64,000 nt of DNA from Bradyrhizobium sp. 149 (GTDB lineage Bacteria; Pseudomonadota; Alphaproteobacteria; Rhizobiales; Xanthobacteraceae). The position numbers and the translations under genes are program-made. Positions 8,525 through 16,652 of the stretch are shown one piece after another. Below the pieces are notes generated by a model. It was given only the letters and a program-made list of their open reading frames with translations. It searched no databases and was not told the DNA's origin. Within the stretch, counting starts at the first letter, position 1. The number at the start of each line of letters is the position of its first letter. The DNA is taken from the NCBI RefSeq assembly GCF_023073915.1, contig NZ_JADPKK010000013.1, positions 186,001-250,000 of the forward strand, in the 5' to 3' direction.

Positions 8525-9499
8525 TCATCGTTCGCCCCCACCGAGCTGCTCTCGGAAGAACTGCACCACCGCCCCGTTGAACTCGCGGTGAAAGGCCGCC
8601 CTGTCAAATCCCGCCGGGATATCGGTGCAGATGCGCGAGACGGCTGCCGCCAGCTCGGCCGAACAAGGCGCGAGGAACGCGAAGTGACCAGCAGGCACGA
8701 CATGAATCTCCGGCTTCCCTGGCAAGCCCTCCGCGACCCGCGCCGTGCCCGAACCGTCACCGACACCGGGCCCGCCGAACTGCGAACGCCAGAGTTGGAA
8801 AGGCACTTTGACGACGGCGAGATTCTCCCGCGTCAGGACGCCAGGCGCAGGATCGACGATCACGGCAGTGCGGATGCGCGCATCCCGCAACGGGTCAGGC
8901 GGCGTCTCGCCGTTGTGAAGCTGTGCGCAAGCGCCGATCGTCTCCTTGCAGACGCTGGCGACCCTTGCGAAATCCGGCTTGGTCCCCATCAGCACGAAGC
9001 CGGTAGCGCCTCCGAGCGAGAAGCCGAAGAAGCCAACCTTGGCGGGATCGATCACCGCCTTGTCTTTCCAGTCGTTCAGCACGAAGTCGAGCAAACGAAC
9101 GATGTCCGCGGGACGCGATCCCCAGACGGACAGCGTGTCGCGCCGCGAGGAATCGCTGAACGTGTCGCCGGGATGGTTGATGGCGGCGACGACGAAGCCC
9201 GCATCGGCGAGCACCTCCGCGGTGTCGTGGTTCGCACCGAACCACCCACCTCGGCCGTGCGAGAAGATGATGAGCGGAAACTTCGCCCCCGTGACGGGAC
9301 AATCCTTCGCACATTTCAGGTCGAAATCGGCACCCGCGGAAAGGCTACCGAGCGCCACGTGTGTCGGCTCCGCCGCGCACGGATACCAGATCGCGCCCGA
9401 CAGCGCCGGATCGGATTCGAGGAGTTGAATGCCCGCCGCCTGCACGGGCGAACCGAGACAGCAGAGAATAACGGCGAAAGCCCGAAGCGTGCTGCGCAA
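8525..9499 (-). CDS. Secreted alpha/beta hydrolase, dienelactone hydrolase/PAF-AH-like
   Basis: From a TTG start with a strong AGGGGAG ribosome site the protein has 324 residues; an ATG frame 40 codons upstream exists but has no ribosome site and would bury the signal peptide. Residues 1-22 form a signal peptide ending in VQAAG. The hydrolase core has the oxyanion segment IIFSHGRGG (from residue 78), the nucleophile elbow GFSLGG (Ser161) and a late histidine in PAGHFAF. This layout matches predicted dienelactone hydrolases and platelet-activating-factor acetylhydrolase-like esterases. It probably cleaves an ester in the periplasm; the substrate is unknown. It stands alone, with a 390-base gap behind its start. 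Confidence 0.85.
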   Translation of the reverse strand: MRSTLRAFAVILCCLGSPVQAAGIQLLESDPALSGAIWYPCAAEPTHVALGSLSAGADFDLKCAKDCPVTGAKFPLIIFSHGRGGWFGANHDTAEVLADAGFVVAAINHPGDTFSDSSRRDTLSVWGSRPADIVRLLDFVLNDWKDKAVIDPAKVGFFGFSLGGATGFVLMGTKPDFARVASVCKETIGACAQLHNGETPPDPLRDARIRTAVIVDPAPGVLTRENLAVVKVPFQLWRSQFGGPGVGDGSGTARVAEGLPGKPEIHVVPAGHFAFLAPCSAELAAAVSRICTDIPAGFDRAAFHREFNGAVVQFFREQLGGGER

Positions 9500-9891
9500 C
9501 GGAAGCTCCCCTGATCTCGCGCCAGAGTTGAACGAGGAACGATAGCCAAACTGTGGCTTCGACTCGCTAAGCGTGGACATCGTGGCTGACCGACAGAAGA
9601 TTCCGCACAGCGCGGCCACCGTCGGAGAAGGTCTCGCTAGCGGCTATGATATGCTCGGCGACGACCTGCAACCCAACATGATCACAGTGCGGCGATATCC
9701 CGAATTCCGAGATTTTCGCCGCGCTCGACAGCATTCTCCAATTCAGAACGCATGTATCGCAATAATGCATTTTAGCAAAACGAAGGGGTAACCTAGCTTG
9801 ATCGATGCCAAGCCGTACGGCTGCGCAATGGAGCGCGACGACGGAGGGATCGATACCGACCGATGCGGCTATTTTTTAATCAGACGTCGCC
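9500..9891. other. Intergenic stretch, less GC-rich, no supported gene
   Basis: The 392 bases between the hydrolase and the lyase gene hold two overlapping open frames of 67-72 codons on opposite strands, neither with a domain nor a ribosome site. The part near 9740-9900 is visibly richer in A and T than its surroundings. An imperfect palindrome, ATGTAT-N7-ATGCAT (9752-9770), could be an operator for the lyase gene, but this is weak. Confidence 0.4.
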
Positions 9892-11307
9892 ATGCTGAGT
9901 TTCGAGCCCGGAACGGTCTTCAGCAGCCGCCACCTTGCCGATATTTTCAGCACCGCTTCGATGCGCGCTATTTTCAGTGAGCGCAATTCGCTGGAATCCA
10001 TGCTCCTGGTCGAGGTCGCGCTGGCCAAGGTTCAAGGGCAGCTCGGTATGATTCCTGCCGAGGCTGCTGCTGCGATCGCCTCCGCTGCTCGTACTGAACT
10101 ACTCGATCTCGACGAATTGGCCGCGGGCACTTTGCGCGCTGGTTTGCCGGTCGTGAATCTGGTCGAGCAGTTGATCCGGCTCACCGGCAAACCCCATGGC
10201 GAATTCGTCCATTGGGGCGCCACGAGTCAGGACATCATGGACACCGCGCTCGTGATGCAGATACGCGACGCGCTTGAGCTCATCCACTGCGATCTGGAGC
10301 GCCTGATATCGGCGATTGCGGATCTGGCGCGCACTCATCGCGATACGCCCATGGTCGGCAGGACCAAACTTCAACACGCGATCCCGATCACCTTCGGCTT
10401 CAAAGTTTCCGTCTGGCTATCGGGCTTGCTGCGCCACAGGCAACGTCTCGCCGAACTCAAACCGAGGGTCCTCCAGGTTCAGTTCGGAGGTGCGGTCGGC
10501 ACTTTCGCATCGCTCGGCGACGATGGCGACCGCGTCCGCGCTGCGCTGGCCCGCGAGCTCGGACTCGGCGAACCGCTGGTGACGTGGCATGCCGCGCGCG
10601 ACGGCTTGGCCGAGACGGTTTGCCTGCTTGGGTTGATCTCCGCGACCCTGAGCAAGATCGCAACCGATATCGTGTTGATGGCACAGACCGAGGTCGGCGA
10701 AGTGCTGGAGCCAGGCGGCCAGGGCCATGGCGCCTCCAGCACCATGCCGCACAAGCGAAACCCGATCATCTGCGAGCAGATTCTCAGCACCGGACCGTCG
10801 CTGCGCCGGCTCGCAAGCGCCATGCTCGACGCCTCGGTCCACGACCATGAACGGGCGACGGGACCGTGGCAAGCCGAATGGTTGCTGCTGCCGGAAGCAT
10901 TCGTGCTGGTCTCCCGGGCCATGGATAACGCGGTTCGACTCTGCACCGGACTGGTCGTCAGACCCGATGCGATGCAGGTCAATCTCGGACGGACACAGGG
11001 GCTCATTGCCGCCGAGGCCGTCATGATGGCGCTGGCTCCGCGCGTCGGGCGCCATCATGCGCACGAAATGGTGAGTGCGGCATGCACGCACGCCATCGCT
11101 TCGGGGCTGACATTAGCCCAGACCCTTTCGCGCGATCCGGCCGTGACGGCCCACATCGCCCCGCATGAGATCGAGGCGGCTGCGGACCCCGCCCGATACA
11201 TCGGCCTGTCCGGCCGTGAGGTCGATCGTGTCCTCGCGGCCTGTGCCGATCGACCAGCCGGCGCGGCGCCAGAGGCGACGCCACCGATGCGGAGTGAGAC
11301 CATATGA
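9892..11307 (+). CDS. Fumarase/aspartase-superfamily lyase, 3-carboxymuconate cycloisomerase-like
   Basis: A 471-residue enzyme with the three superfamily regions in order: GATSQD (109-114), TKLQHAIPITFG (His162) and the signature GHGASSTMPHKRNP (278-291), whose serine loop holds the catalytic base. Within the superfamily the layout is nearest to PcaB-type 3-carboxy-cis,cis-muconate lactonising enzymes and adenylosuccinate-lyase-like proteins. No protocatechuate-pathway gene is nearby, so a different dicarboxylate or amino-dicarboxylate substrate is just as likely. The stop overlaps the start of the next gene, a tricarboxylate-type binding protein, by four bases, so uptake and cleavage of one substrate are probably coupled. 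Confidence 0.85.
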   Translation: MLSFEPGTVFSSRHLADIFSTASMRAIFSERNSLESMLLVEVALAKVQGQLGMIPAEAAAAIASAARTELLDLDELAAGTLRAGLPVVNLVEQLIRLTGKPHGEFVHWGATSQDIMDTALVMQIRDALELIHCDLERLISAIADLARTHRDTPMVGRTKLQHAIPITFGFKVSVWLSGLLRHRQRLAELKPRVLQVQFGGAVGTFASLGDDGDRVRAALARELGLGEPLVTWHAARDGLAETVCLLGLISATLSKIATDIVLMAQTEVGEVLEPGGQGHGASSTMPHKRNPIICEQILSTGPSLRRLASAMLDASVHDHERATGPWQAEWLLLPEAFVLVSRAMDNAVRLCTGLVVRPDAMQVNLGRTQGLIAAEAVMMALAPRVGRHHAHEMVSAACTHAIASGLTLAQTLSRDPAVTAHIAPHEIEAAADPARYIGLSGREVDRVLAACADRPAGAAPEATPPMRSETI

Positions 11308-12293
11308 TTCTCAAACGCACGCGCACAGTCCTCGTCGCAGCTGCAATGCTGACAATGTTGAATGCGGCACGGGCCGAGTCGCCGTTCCCGTCACGGCCGA
11401 TTACGTTGATCGTCCCGTTCGCGGCTGGCGGCCCCAATGACGTGATGAGCCGGATCGTGTCCGAACACATGTCGCGAAAACTCGGGCAGCCGATTATTGT
11501 CGAGAACGTCGCCGGGGCGGGCGGCACGACCGGCTCAACGCGGGTCGCGAAAAGCGCTCCCGACGGTTATACGCTGGTCAGCGGTCACGTCGGCACGCAT
11601 GCTGCATCGGTCGCACTGTATCCGAATCTTCGTTACGATCCGCTGGTTGATTTCACGCCGGTTGGCCTGGTCGCGGAAACGCCGATCCTCGTCGTCGTTC
11701 GCCGCGACCTCGCCGCAGACAGCATGGCGTCGTTCATCGCGATCGCCAAGGCGCGTGGCCCGGACCTCACCCTGGCCCATGCGGGTGTCGGTTCGATCAG
11801 CCACATCAGTTGCCTGCTGTTCACCAGCGTAGTCGGGTTCAAGCCGGTGGAGGTGCCATATCGCGGATCGGCGCTGGCGATGACCGACCTGATCGCAGGC
11901 CGCAGCGACTTCAGCTGTGGACTGCTGGGAGACGTTCTTCCCTTCCTGGGTGACAACAACTTGCGTTTTCTGACCGTTTCGGCCCCCGCACGAGTTCCGC
12001 AATTGCCGGACACACCGACGGCTAGGGAAGCAGGACTTCCACAGTTTGTCGCATCGAGCTGGTTCGCCTTCTACCTGCCGAAAGGCGCGCCTGACGCCAT
12101 TCGCGACCGGTTCTCCGATGCGCTTCGCGCAGCGCTCGACGACGACAGCGTGCGGAGACGGCTTGAACTGGTAGGCTTGATCCTGCCGCCGCCGGACCAG
12201 CGAGGTCCCGAACCGCTCAAGCGGCGGATGGCCGAAGAGATCGCGCGCTGGCAGGACATTGTCAAAACAGCGCAGATTCGACTCGATCAATAA
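11304..12293 (+). CDS. Tripartite tricarboxylate transporter substrate-binding protein (Bug family)
   Basis: This 329-residue periplasmic binding protein has a signal peptide (residues 1-24, ending ARAES) and the Bug-family opening PSRPITLIVPFAAGGPNDVMSR. Further family landmarks are VENVAGAGGTTGS and the VPYRGSA ligand loop. Bug proteins bind carboxylates with two water molecules and either feed TctAB membrane partners or act in signalling. No tctA or tctB is visible near it, so it is an orphan that either shares a membrane partner or senses ligand. Translation is coupled to the upstream lyase through an ATGA overlap. Confidence 0.9.
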   Translation: MILKRTRTVLVAAAMLTMLNAARAESPFPSRPITLIVPFAAGGPNDVMSRIVSEHMSRKLGQPIIVENVAGAGGTTGSTRVAKSAPDGYTLVSGHVGTHAASVALYPNLRYDPLVDFTPVGLVAETPILVVVRRDLAADSMASFIAIAKARGPDLTLAHAGVGSISHISCLLFTSVVGFKPVEVPYRGSALAMTDLIAGRSDFSCGLLGDVLPFLGDNNLRFLTVSAPARVPQLPDTPTAREAGLPQFVASSWFAFYLPKGAPDAIRDRFSDALRAALDDDSVRRRLELVGLILPPPDQRGPEPLKRRMAEEIARWQDIVKTAQIRLDQ

Positions 12294-12520
12294 CTACCCC
12301 ACCTCCTCCTCGCCGCGGGCGCGCGGGGACAATCCGATGATCGGTTGCTACGAGCTGGCGTTCACGATGACGCCGCAGGATGTGGCGGAAGTCTGCCAAC
12401 TCTCGCCGGGCACCGTTCAAAAATTCGAGACGCCCTGTCGGATCGGCAGTATCTCGTTCGTCATCTAGATATGAATGGGCAATAGACGCCGACGTCGAGC
12501 CCAGTGATTCATGAGGAAGA

Positions 12521-12970
12521 ATGATCATGCCCAGCACTGTCCGCCTGCACCGCGTTCTCACGACCAGCCCGGAGAAAGTCTATCGCGCCTTCCTGGAGGC
12601 GGATGCGCTGGCGAAATGGCTTCCGCCGAACGGCTTCACCTGCACCGTCCATCATTCCGAGCCGAAGGTCGGGGGCACGTTCAAGATGTCGTTCCGCAAC
12701 TTCACGACGGGCAACAGTCACTCCTTCGGCGGCGAATATCTCGAGCTCGTCCCCGGCGAACGTCTCCGCTACACTGACAAGTTCGACGACCCCAATCTGC
12801 CGGGCGAGATCCAGGTGACCGTGATCCTGAAGAAAGTATCCGTCGGCACCGAGGTGGATATCACGCAGGCCGGCATCCCCGACGTCATCCCGCCGGAGGC
12901 TTGTTATCTCGGCTGGCAGGAATCGCTGCGGAATCTGGCGAAGCTCGTCGAGCCCGAGATCAATCAGTAG
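12521..12970 (+). CDS. SRPBCC/AHSA1-domain protein
   Basis: A 149-residue protein with the START-like fold of the AHSA1 group. It opens VRLHRVLTTSPEKVYRAFLEADALAKW, the usual first strand and helices, and ends with the long helix GWQESLRNLAKLVEP. Such proteins hold hydrophobic ligands in a deep cavity or, in Aha1 itself, touch Hsp90. A GAGGAAG ribosome site serves either of two ATGs two codons apart (12521 or 12527). It is 227 bases after the binding protein and probably separate from it. Its ligand cannot be inferred. Confidence 0.85.
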   Translation: MIMPSTVRLHRVLTTSPEKVYRAFLEADALAKWLPPNGFTCTVHHSEPKVGGTFKMSFRNFTTGNSHSFGGEYLELVPGERLRYTDKFDDPNLPGEIQVTVILKKVSVGTEVDITQAGIPDVIPPEACYLGWQESLRNLAKLVEPEINQ

Positions 12971-13020
12971 CGTCAAGGCGGAGTGGGTCTCGCCTGACGA
13001 GGCGAACCGCGACAGAGCCT

Positions 13021-13098
13021 GTCATTGCGAGCGGAGCGAAGCAATCCAGACTGCCTTCGCTGCAAGATCCTGGATTACTTCGCTTCGCTCGCAATGAC
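13021..13098. repeat. Palindromic intergenic repeat (29-bp arms)
   Basis: Two 29-base arms face each other: 13021-13049 starts GTCATTGCGAGCGGAGCGAA and 13070-13098 ends CGCAATGAC, with only two or three mismatches. The loop is about 20 bases. The sequence type (GTCATTGCGAG...GCAATCCAG) is one of the abundant palindromic elements of Bradyrhizobium chromosomes. It sits between two convergent genes, where such elements commonly lie, and could act as a bidirectional 3' stem-loop. Confidence 0.85.
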
Positions 13099-13127
13099 GG
13101 CTGTTGCTACGCCGCGATCGCCGCCAC

Positions 13128-14459
13128 CTACGCGCCCGCCCTCGACTGGAGCCCGCCGCTTGCGGTCCAGCGGTCCGGGTCCGGGCTATGTCCGATCAAA
13201 GCAAGGCCGTAGGCGATCGACTCGAACTGGTCGCCCGACATCAGTCGTTCGTTGCCGAACCGCTCGGCGAACAGTTTTCGGACGGCGGGCACGAAGGACG
13301 TGCCGCCGGTCAAAAACACCTTCTCGACCTCGCGCGCGGTAATGCCGGCTTCGCCCAGCACCTTGTCGACGGTGGCTCCGAGCCTCGCGATGTCGTCGGC
13401 AATCCAGGCTTCGAAATTCTTGCGTGTGATGGTCGAGCCGATATCGACCCCGCCGCCCCTGAAGCGGAAATCCACCTGATCCTGCGCCGACAGCGCGACC
13501 TTGGCGTCGGACACCGCGCGGTACAGCGAAAAGCCGAGATCGAGATCGACGATGGTGATGAAATCCTCGAGCAGACCCGGCTTCAGCGCGGAGCGCGACA
13601 ACTCCCGGAGCTCGCGCAGATCGCCGTTGCTCTTCATCATCGCCAGTTGATGCCAGCGCGCGAGATTGGTGTAGTGGCCGGTGGGGATCGGCAGCACCTT
13701 GTCGAACGAGCGGAAGCTGGAGCCCTTGCCCAGCCGCGGCGAGACGACGTGATCGACGATGCGGTAGTCGAACGTGTCGCCCGCAATCCCGATGCCGGCA
13801 TGGCCGAGCGGCTCGGCGCGCAAGGCGCCGCCGGCGCGCGAGAACCGCATCACGGAGAAATCGCTGGTGCCGCCGCCGAAATCCGCGACCAGCACGGTCG
13901 CATCGCGCTCCAGCCGGCGGGCGAAGGAGAACGCTGCGCCAACGGGCTCGTAGACGTAGCGCGCGTGGCCGGCGCCCAGGCGCTCGAACGCGGCCCGGTA
14001 GCGCTGCATCGCCAGCGCCTCGTCGGGATTGCCGCCGGCGAAGCGGACGGGGCGGCCGACCGTGATGGTGGACGTCTCGAAGCCGAATTTATCGCCCCCA
14101 TGGCGCGCCAGCGTCCGCAGGAACGCCGCCAGAATATCCTCGAACTTGTAGCGCTGCCGGAACACCTGAGTGGTGTTGAAACTGGAGCTCGCGGCGAAGG
14201 TCTTGAACGACTGGAGGAAGCGGTAGACATGGCGGCCTTCGAGGAACTGCTCGATCGCCCACGGGCCGCCTTCCGCCTGGGCGCCCGCCCCCGGCCGGTC
14301 CTCCCAGAAGCACAGCGCCGACACGAAGACGCTGTGGCGCTGTCCGCCATGGTCGAAGCGGATAGCCTCGACCCGGCGCTCGTCCGCCGCAAGGGCTACG
14401 ACCGTGTTGCTGGTCCCAAAATCGATGCCGATCGAGACGGCGGGCGAGGCGCTCGACAT
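13128..14459 (-). CDS. Hsp70-like ATPase, YegD type, without substrate-binding domain
   Basis: A 443-residue actin-fold protein. The nucleotide motifs are IGIDFGTSNTVVAL (phosphate 1, near residue 10), VADFGGGTSDFSVM (phosphate 2) and VFLTGGTSFVPAVRKLF (adenosine). The protein stops soon after the ATPase region, so the usual beta-sandwich and lid of DnaK are absent. In this it resembles E. coli YegD, whose role is obscure. No J-protein or nucleotide-exchange gene adjoins it. Its promoter region is shared with the 45-codon ORF and operator site C on the other strand, so it could be co-regulated with the oxalate genes, but site C is oriented away from it. Confidence 0.9.
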   Translation of the reverse strand: MSSASPAVSIGIDFGTSNTVVALAADERRVEAIRFDHGGQRHSVFVSALCFWEDRPGAGAQAEGGPWAIEQFLEGRHVYRFLQSFKTFAASSSFNTTQVFRQRYKFEDILAAFLRTLARHGGDKFGFETSTITVGRPVRFAGGNPDEALAMQRYRAAFERLGAGHARYVYEPVGAAFSFARRLERDATVLVADFGGGTSDFSVMRFSRAGGALRAEPLGHAGIGIAGDTFDYRIVDHVVSPRLGKGSSFRSFDKVLPIPTGHYTNLARWHQLAMMKSNGDLRELRELSRSALKPGLLEDFITIVDLDLGFSLYRAVSDAKVALSAQDQVDFRFRGGGVDIGSTITRKNFEAWIADDIARLGATVDKVLGEAGITAREVEKVFLTGGTSFVPAVRKLFAERFGNERLMSGDQFESIAYGLALIGHSPDPDRWTASGGLQSRAGA

Positions 14460-14665
14460 GAACCACTCTGACAGATGATTGGAAGGGGCAGACCACTAAC
14501 GGCTTCGTACGCCGCTGCCAAGGCTTCGCTTTTTGGACATTGGCGGTCAAATGGTTCAGTTTCGGCGGGTTTCGGGCATATCGCGCTCAAATCGGCCGAT
14601 TTAACGGATTATTATGCTGCAATGCGAAGAACTAAATGCTGCTATGCACTGCCATGCATAGACAT

Positions 14666-14682
14666 TGGCATCTGGTATACAT
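14666..14682 (+). promoter_or_regulatory. Operator site C, upstream of the 45-codon ORF
   Basis: TGGCATCTGGTATACAT matches TGGYAT-N5-ATRCCA except for its last two bases. The upstream element is degenerate (TAGACA in place of TTGACA, closer by one or two bases). It ends 56 bases before the ATG of the small ORF, the same distance as site B from gntR. Weakest of the six copies, yet clearly in register. Confidence 0.6.
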
Positions 14683-14738
14683 AGATTGCCTTTCGAAATG
14701 AGACAGCACTACTGATCGTCTCAAGAAAGGGATTTCCG

Positions 14739-14876
14739 ATGTCCAAGTCTGCTGCCGTCGCTCTCGCACCGTCCTCCTCGCTGTTCGCCCGCCTGATGGC
14801 CACGATCGACCGTCTCCTGATGGCGAGCGCCGAGATCTCGAATCACAATGGCGACCTGCCGCGCTTCGGGCTTTAA
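14739..14876 (+). CDS. 45-residue small protein in the oxalate regulon
   Basis: ATG at 14739 is preceded by AAGAAAGGG and read through to TAA at 14874-14876. The protein is 45 residues: a Ser/Ala-rich start, an amphipathic helix (SLFARLMATIDRLLMASAEI) and the ending NGDLPRFGL. It lacks Cys and any signal or membrane segment. I do not recognise a characterised family; the helix plus Gly/Pro tail faintly recalls DUF1127-type small proteins of rhizobia. Operator site C lies 56 bases upstream and a good terminator follows, so it is a self-contained transcription unit apparently controlled with oxc, frc and the oxalate carriers. It might modulate a carrier or enzyme; that is inference. Confidence 0.7.
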   Translation: MSKSAAVALAPSSSLFARLMATIDRLLMASAEISNHNGDLPRFGL

Positions 14877-14943
14877 CCCAGCGCCTCCCGCGCCGCGAGC
14901 GCGACGCGCCGGTTTCAGAACGGTCCGCATACTACTTTTGGTG

Positions 14944-14971
14944 AATGGCCCCGCGCGTCGGGGCCATTTCT
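14944..14971 (+). terminator. Intrinsic terminator after the 45-codon ORF
   Basis: A perfect 10-bp stem AATGGCCCCG / CGGGGCCATT with a 5-base loop is followed by TTCTATTT. It ends the small-ORF transcript 70 bases after the stop and separates it from the next operator and carrier gene. Confidence 0.8.
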
Positions 14972-15051
14972 ATTTGTGCTGTCCGATTCACGGCCGGGAC
15001 CGGAAAGGTCTGCGGCATTTGCGCGCGGTGACCGGACCAGCGCTTGAACCT

Positions 15052-15068
15052 TGGCATAATGCATACAA
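15052..15068 (+). promoter_or_regulatory. Operator site D, upstream of first OxlT-type carrier
   Basis: TGGCATAATGCATACAA, preceded by GCTTGAAC, lies 50 bases before the carrier's ATG at 15119. The right half-site deviates at two positions. Because this element lies inside a longer open frame that could start at 15044, it also argues that translation really begins at 15119. Confidence 0.65.
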
Positions 15069-15118
15069 GAATGCCGTTCCAGCGCTCGCAGAAAAAGAGA
15101 GGCGCCACGGGAGGCTTT

Positions 15119-16405
15119 ATGACGGACATGGTGCAAGCAACCGCCCCTACAGCCGCGCGCGTTAGCGACACGTATCGCTGGGCGCAATTGGCGGTCGGTG
15201 TCGCGGCGATGGTGATGATCGCCAACTACCAATACGGCTGGACGTTCTTCGTCCCCGACATCCAGAAGAAATTCGGCTGGGATCGCGCGTCGATCCAATG
15301 GGCCTTTACGCTGTTCGTGCTGTTCGAGACCTGGCTCGTGCCGATCGAAGGATGGTTCGTCGACAAATACGGTCCGCGCATCGTCGTGCTGGTCGGCGGC
15401 GTACTCTGTGCCGCTGGCTGGGCGATCAACGCAGAGGCGACCACGCTCAACGGCTACTATCTCGGCATGATCATCGCGGGCATCGGCGCCGGCGGCGTCT
15501 ACGGCACCTGCGTCGGCAACGCGCTGAAGTGGTTTCCGGACAAGCGCGGTCTTGCCGCGGGCATCACAGCGGCGGGCTTCGGTGCGGGCTCGGCGCTGAC
15601 CGTCGCGCCGATCCAGGCGATGATCAAGGACAGTGGCTTCCAGACCACCTTCCTCTATTTCGGCCTCGGACAAGGCATCATCATCTGCATCCTCGCCTTC
15701 TTCCTGCTGGCGCCGAAAGCAGGCCAGGTGCCGAGCGTCGTGGCGAACGCAAATCTGCAGCAGACCCGCCGCAACTATCAGCCGACCGAGGTGCTGCGTC
15801 AGCCGATCTTCTGGCTGATGTACTTCATGTTCGTGATCGTCGGCGCCGGCGGCCTGATGGTGACAGCCAATTTGAAGCCGATCGCGGCCGACTGGAAGAT
15901 CGACAACGTCCCCGTCACGCTGATGGCGGTGACGATGACCGCGGTGACCTTCGCCGCCACGATCGACCGCGTGCTCAACGGCCTGACGCGTCCGTTCTTC
16001 GGCTGGATCTCCGACATGATCGGCCGCGAGAACACGATGTTCATCGCCTTCGGCATGGAAGGGGTCGGCATCTGGCTGCTCTACCTCTGGGGCCAGGATC
16101 CGCTCTGGTTCGTGCTGCTCTCGGGCTTCGTGTTCTTCGCCTGGGGTGAGATCTACTCGCTGTTCCCCTCGACCTGCACCGACACGTTCGGCGCCAAGTT
16201 CGCGACCACCAATGCCGGTCTGCTCTACACCGCGAAGGGCACGGCCGCGCTGCTGGTCCCGATCGGCAACTACATGCAGCAATCGTCGGGCAGTTGGGAC
16301 AACGTGTTCATCATCGCGGCGGGCGCCAACATCCTGGCCTCGGCGCTGGCGATCGCGGTGCTCAAGCCCTGGCGCAAGGTTGTGGTCGCGCAATCGAGCG
16401 TCTGA
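15119..16405 (+). CDS. oxlT: OxlT-type MFS oxalate/formate antiporter (first copy)
   Basis: A 428-residue, 12-helix major facilitator. GGGAGG precedes the ATG at 15119; longer frames would overlap operator site D. The MFS loop signature WFVDKYGPRIV lies between helices 2 and 3. The charged residues expected in the substrate path of OxlT have candidates in DRVLNGLTRPFFGW (Arg284) and LLYTAKGTAALLVP (Lys373). OxlT exchanges external oxalate for internal formate, and because Oxc consumes a proton this drives energy conservation. The gene stands alone between an operator and a terminator, next to a close paralogue. Transport of another small dicarboxylate remains possible. Confidence 0.9.
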   Translation: MTDMVQATAPTAARVSDTYRWAQLAVGVAAMVMIANYQYGWTFFVPDIQKKFGWDRASIQWAFTLFVLFETWLVPIEGWFVDKYGPRIVVLVGGVLCAAGWAINAEATTLNGYYLGMIIAGIGAGGVYGTCVGNALKWFPDKRGLAAGITAAGFGAGSALTVAPIQAMIKDSGFQTTFLYFGLGQGIIICILAFFLLAPKAGQVPSVVANANLQQTRRNYQPTEVLRQPIFWLMYFMFVIVGAGGLMVTANLKPIAADWKIDNVPVTLMAVTMTAVTFAATIDRVLNGLTRPFFGWISDMIGRENTMFIAFGMEGVGIWLLYLWGQDPLWFVLLSGFVFFAWGEIYSLFPSTCTDTFGAKFATTNAGLLYTAKGTAALLVPIGNYMQQSSGSWDNVFIIAAGANILASALAIAVLKPWRKVVVAQSSV

Positions 16406-16434
16406 CGCACTCCAAAAGCGCTTTCTCGCGCAAG

Positions 16435-16467
16435 ACGCCCGGCCTCGCGGCCGGGCGTTTTCGTTTT
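16435..16467 (+). terminator. Intrinsic terminator after first carrier
   Basis: A perfect 10-bp stem ACGCCCGGCC / GGCCGGGCGT with a TCGC loop is followed by TTTCGTTTT. It ends the first carrier transcript 30 bases past the stop. Confidence 0.9.
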
Positions 16468-16538
16468 GCGCGGCGCTTTCGCGTTCCGAACGGAACCTCA
16501 CATTTTCTCACCCGCGCGCCGAGATAGGGCTTGCAATC

Positions 16539-16555
16539 TGGAATATGGTATACCA
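16539..16555 (+). promoter_or_regulatory. Operator site E, upstream of second OxlT-type carrier
   Basis: TGGAATATGGTATACCA, preceded by GCTTGCAA, contains the perfect 10-bp palindrome TGGTATACCA (16546-16555), the best match to a typical FCD-GntR operator among the six. It is 97 bases before the carrier start. Confidence 0.75.
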
Positions 16556-16652
16556 AGGTCGGGGTCGCGCTTGCGACGATAAGCCACAATATTGCGACAT
16601 CAGGTCATCTTGCAACCGGTGTCCGACCCGACAGGCGCTTGGGAGGTTCTTG

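Noticed and set aside
9567..9791. Two opposing 67-72 codon frames before the lyase gene
   Set aside because: No ribosome sites, no domain, and they overlap almost completely on opposite strands; could be decayed sequence but nothing supports a gene.
12259..12468. 69-codon frame after the Bug-type binding protein
   Set aside because: It starts inside the binding-protein gene and lacks a ribosome site. The LSPGTVQKFE segment looks slightly like a helix-turn-helix but is too short to defend.
15052..15068. Sigma-54 promoter suggested by TGGCA...TGCA at site D
   Set aside because: The distance between GG and GC does not match the -24/-12 spacing, and the other five copies lack a GC element. The palindromic operator explains all copies.
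15044..15118. Longer N-terminus for the first OxlT-type carrier
   Set aside because: Operator D lies within this stretch, and the GGGAGG ribosome site belongs to the ATG at 15119.
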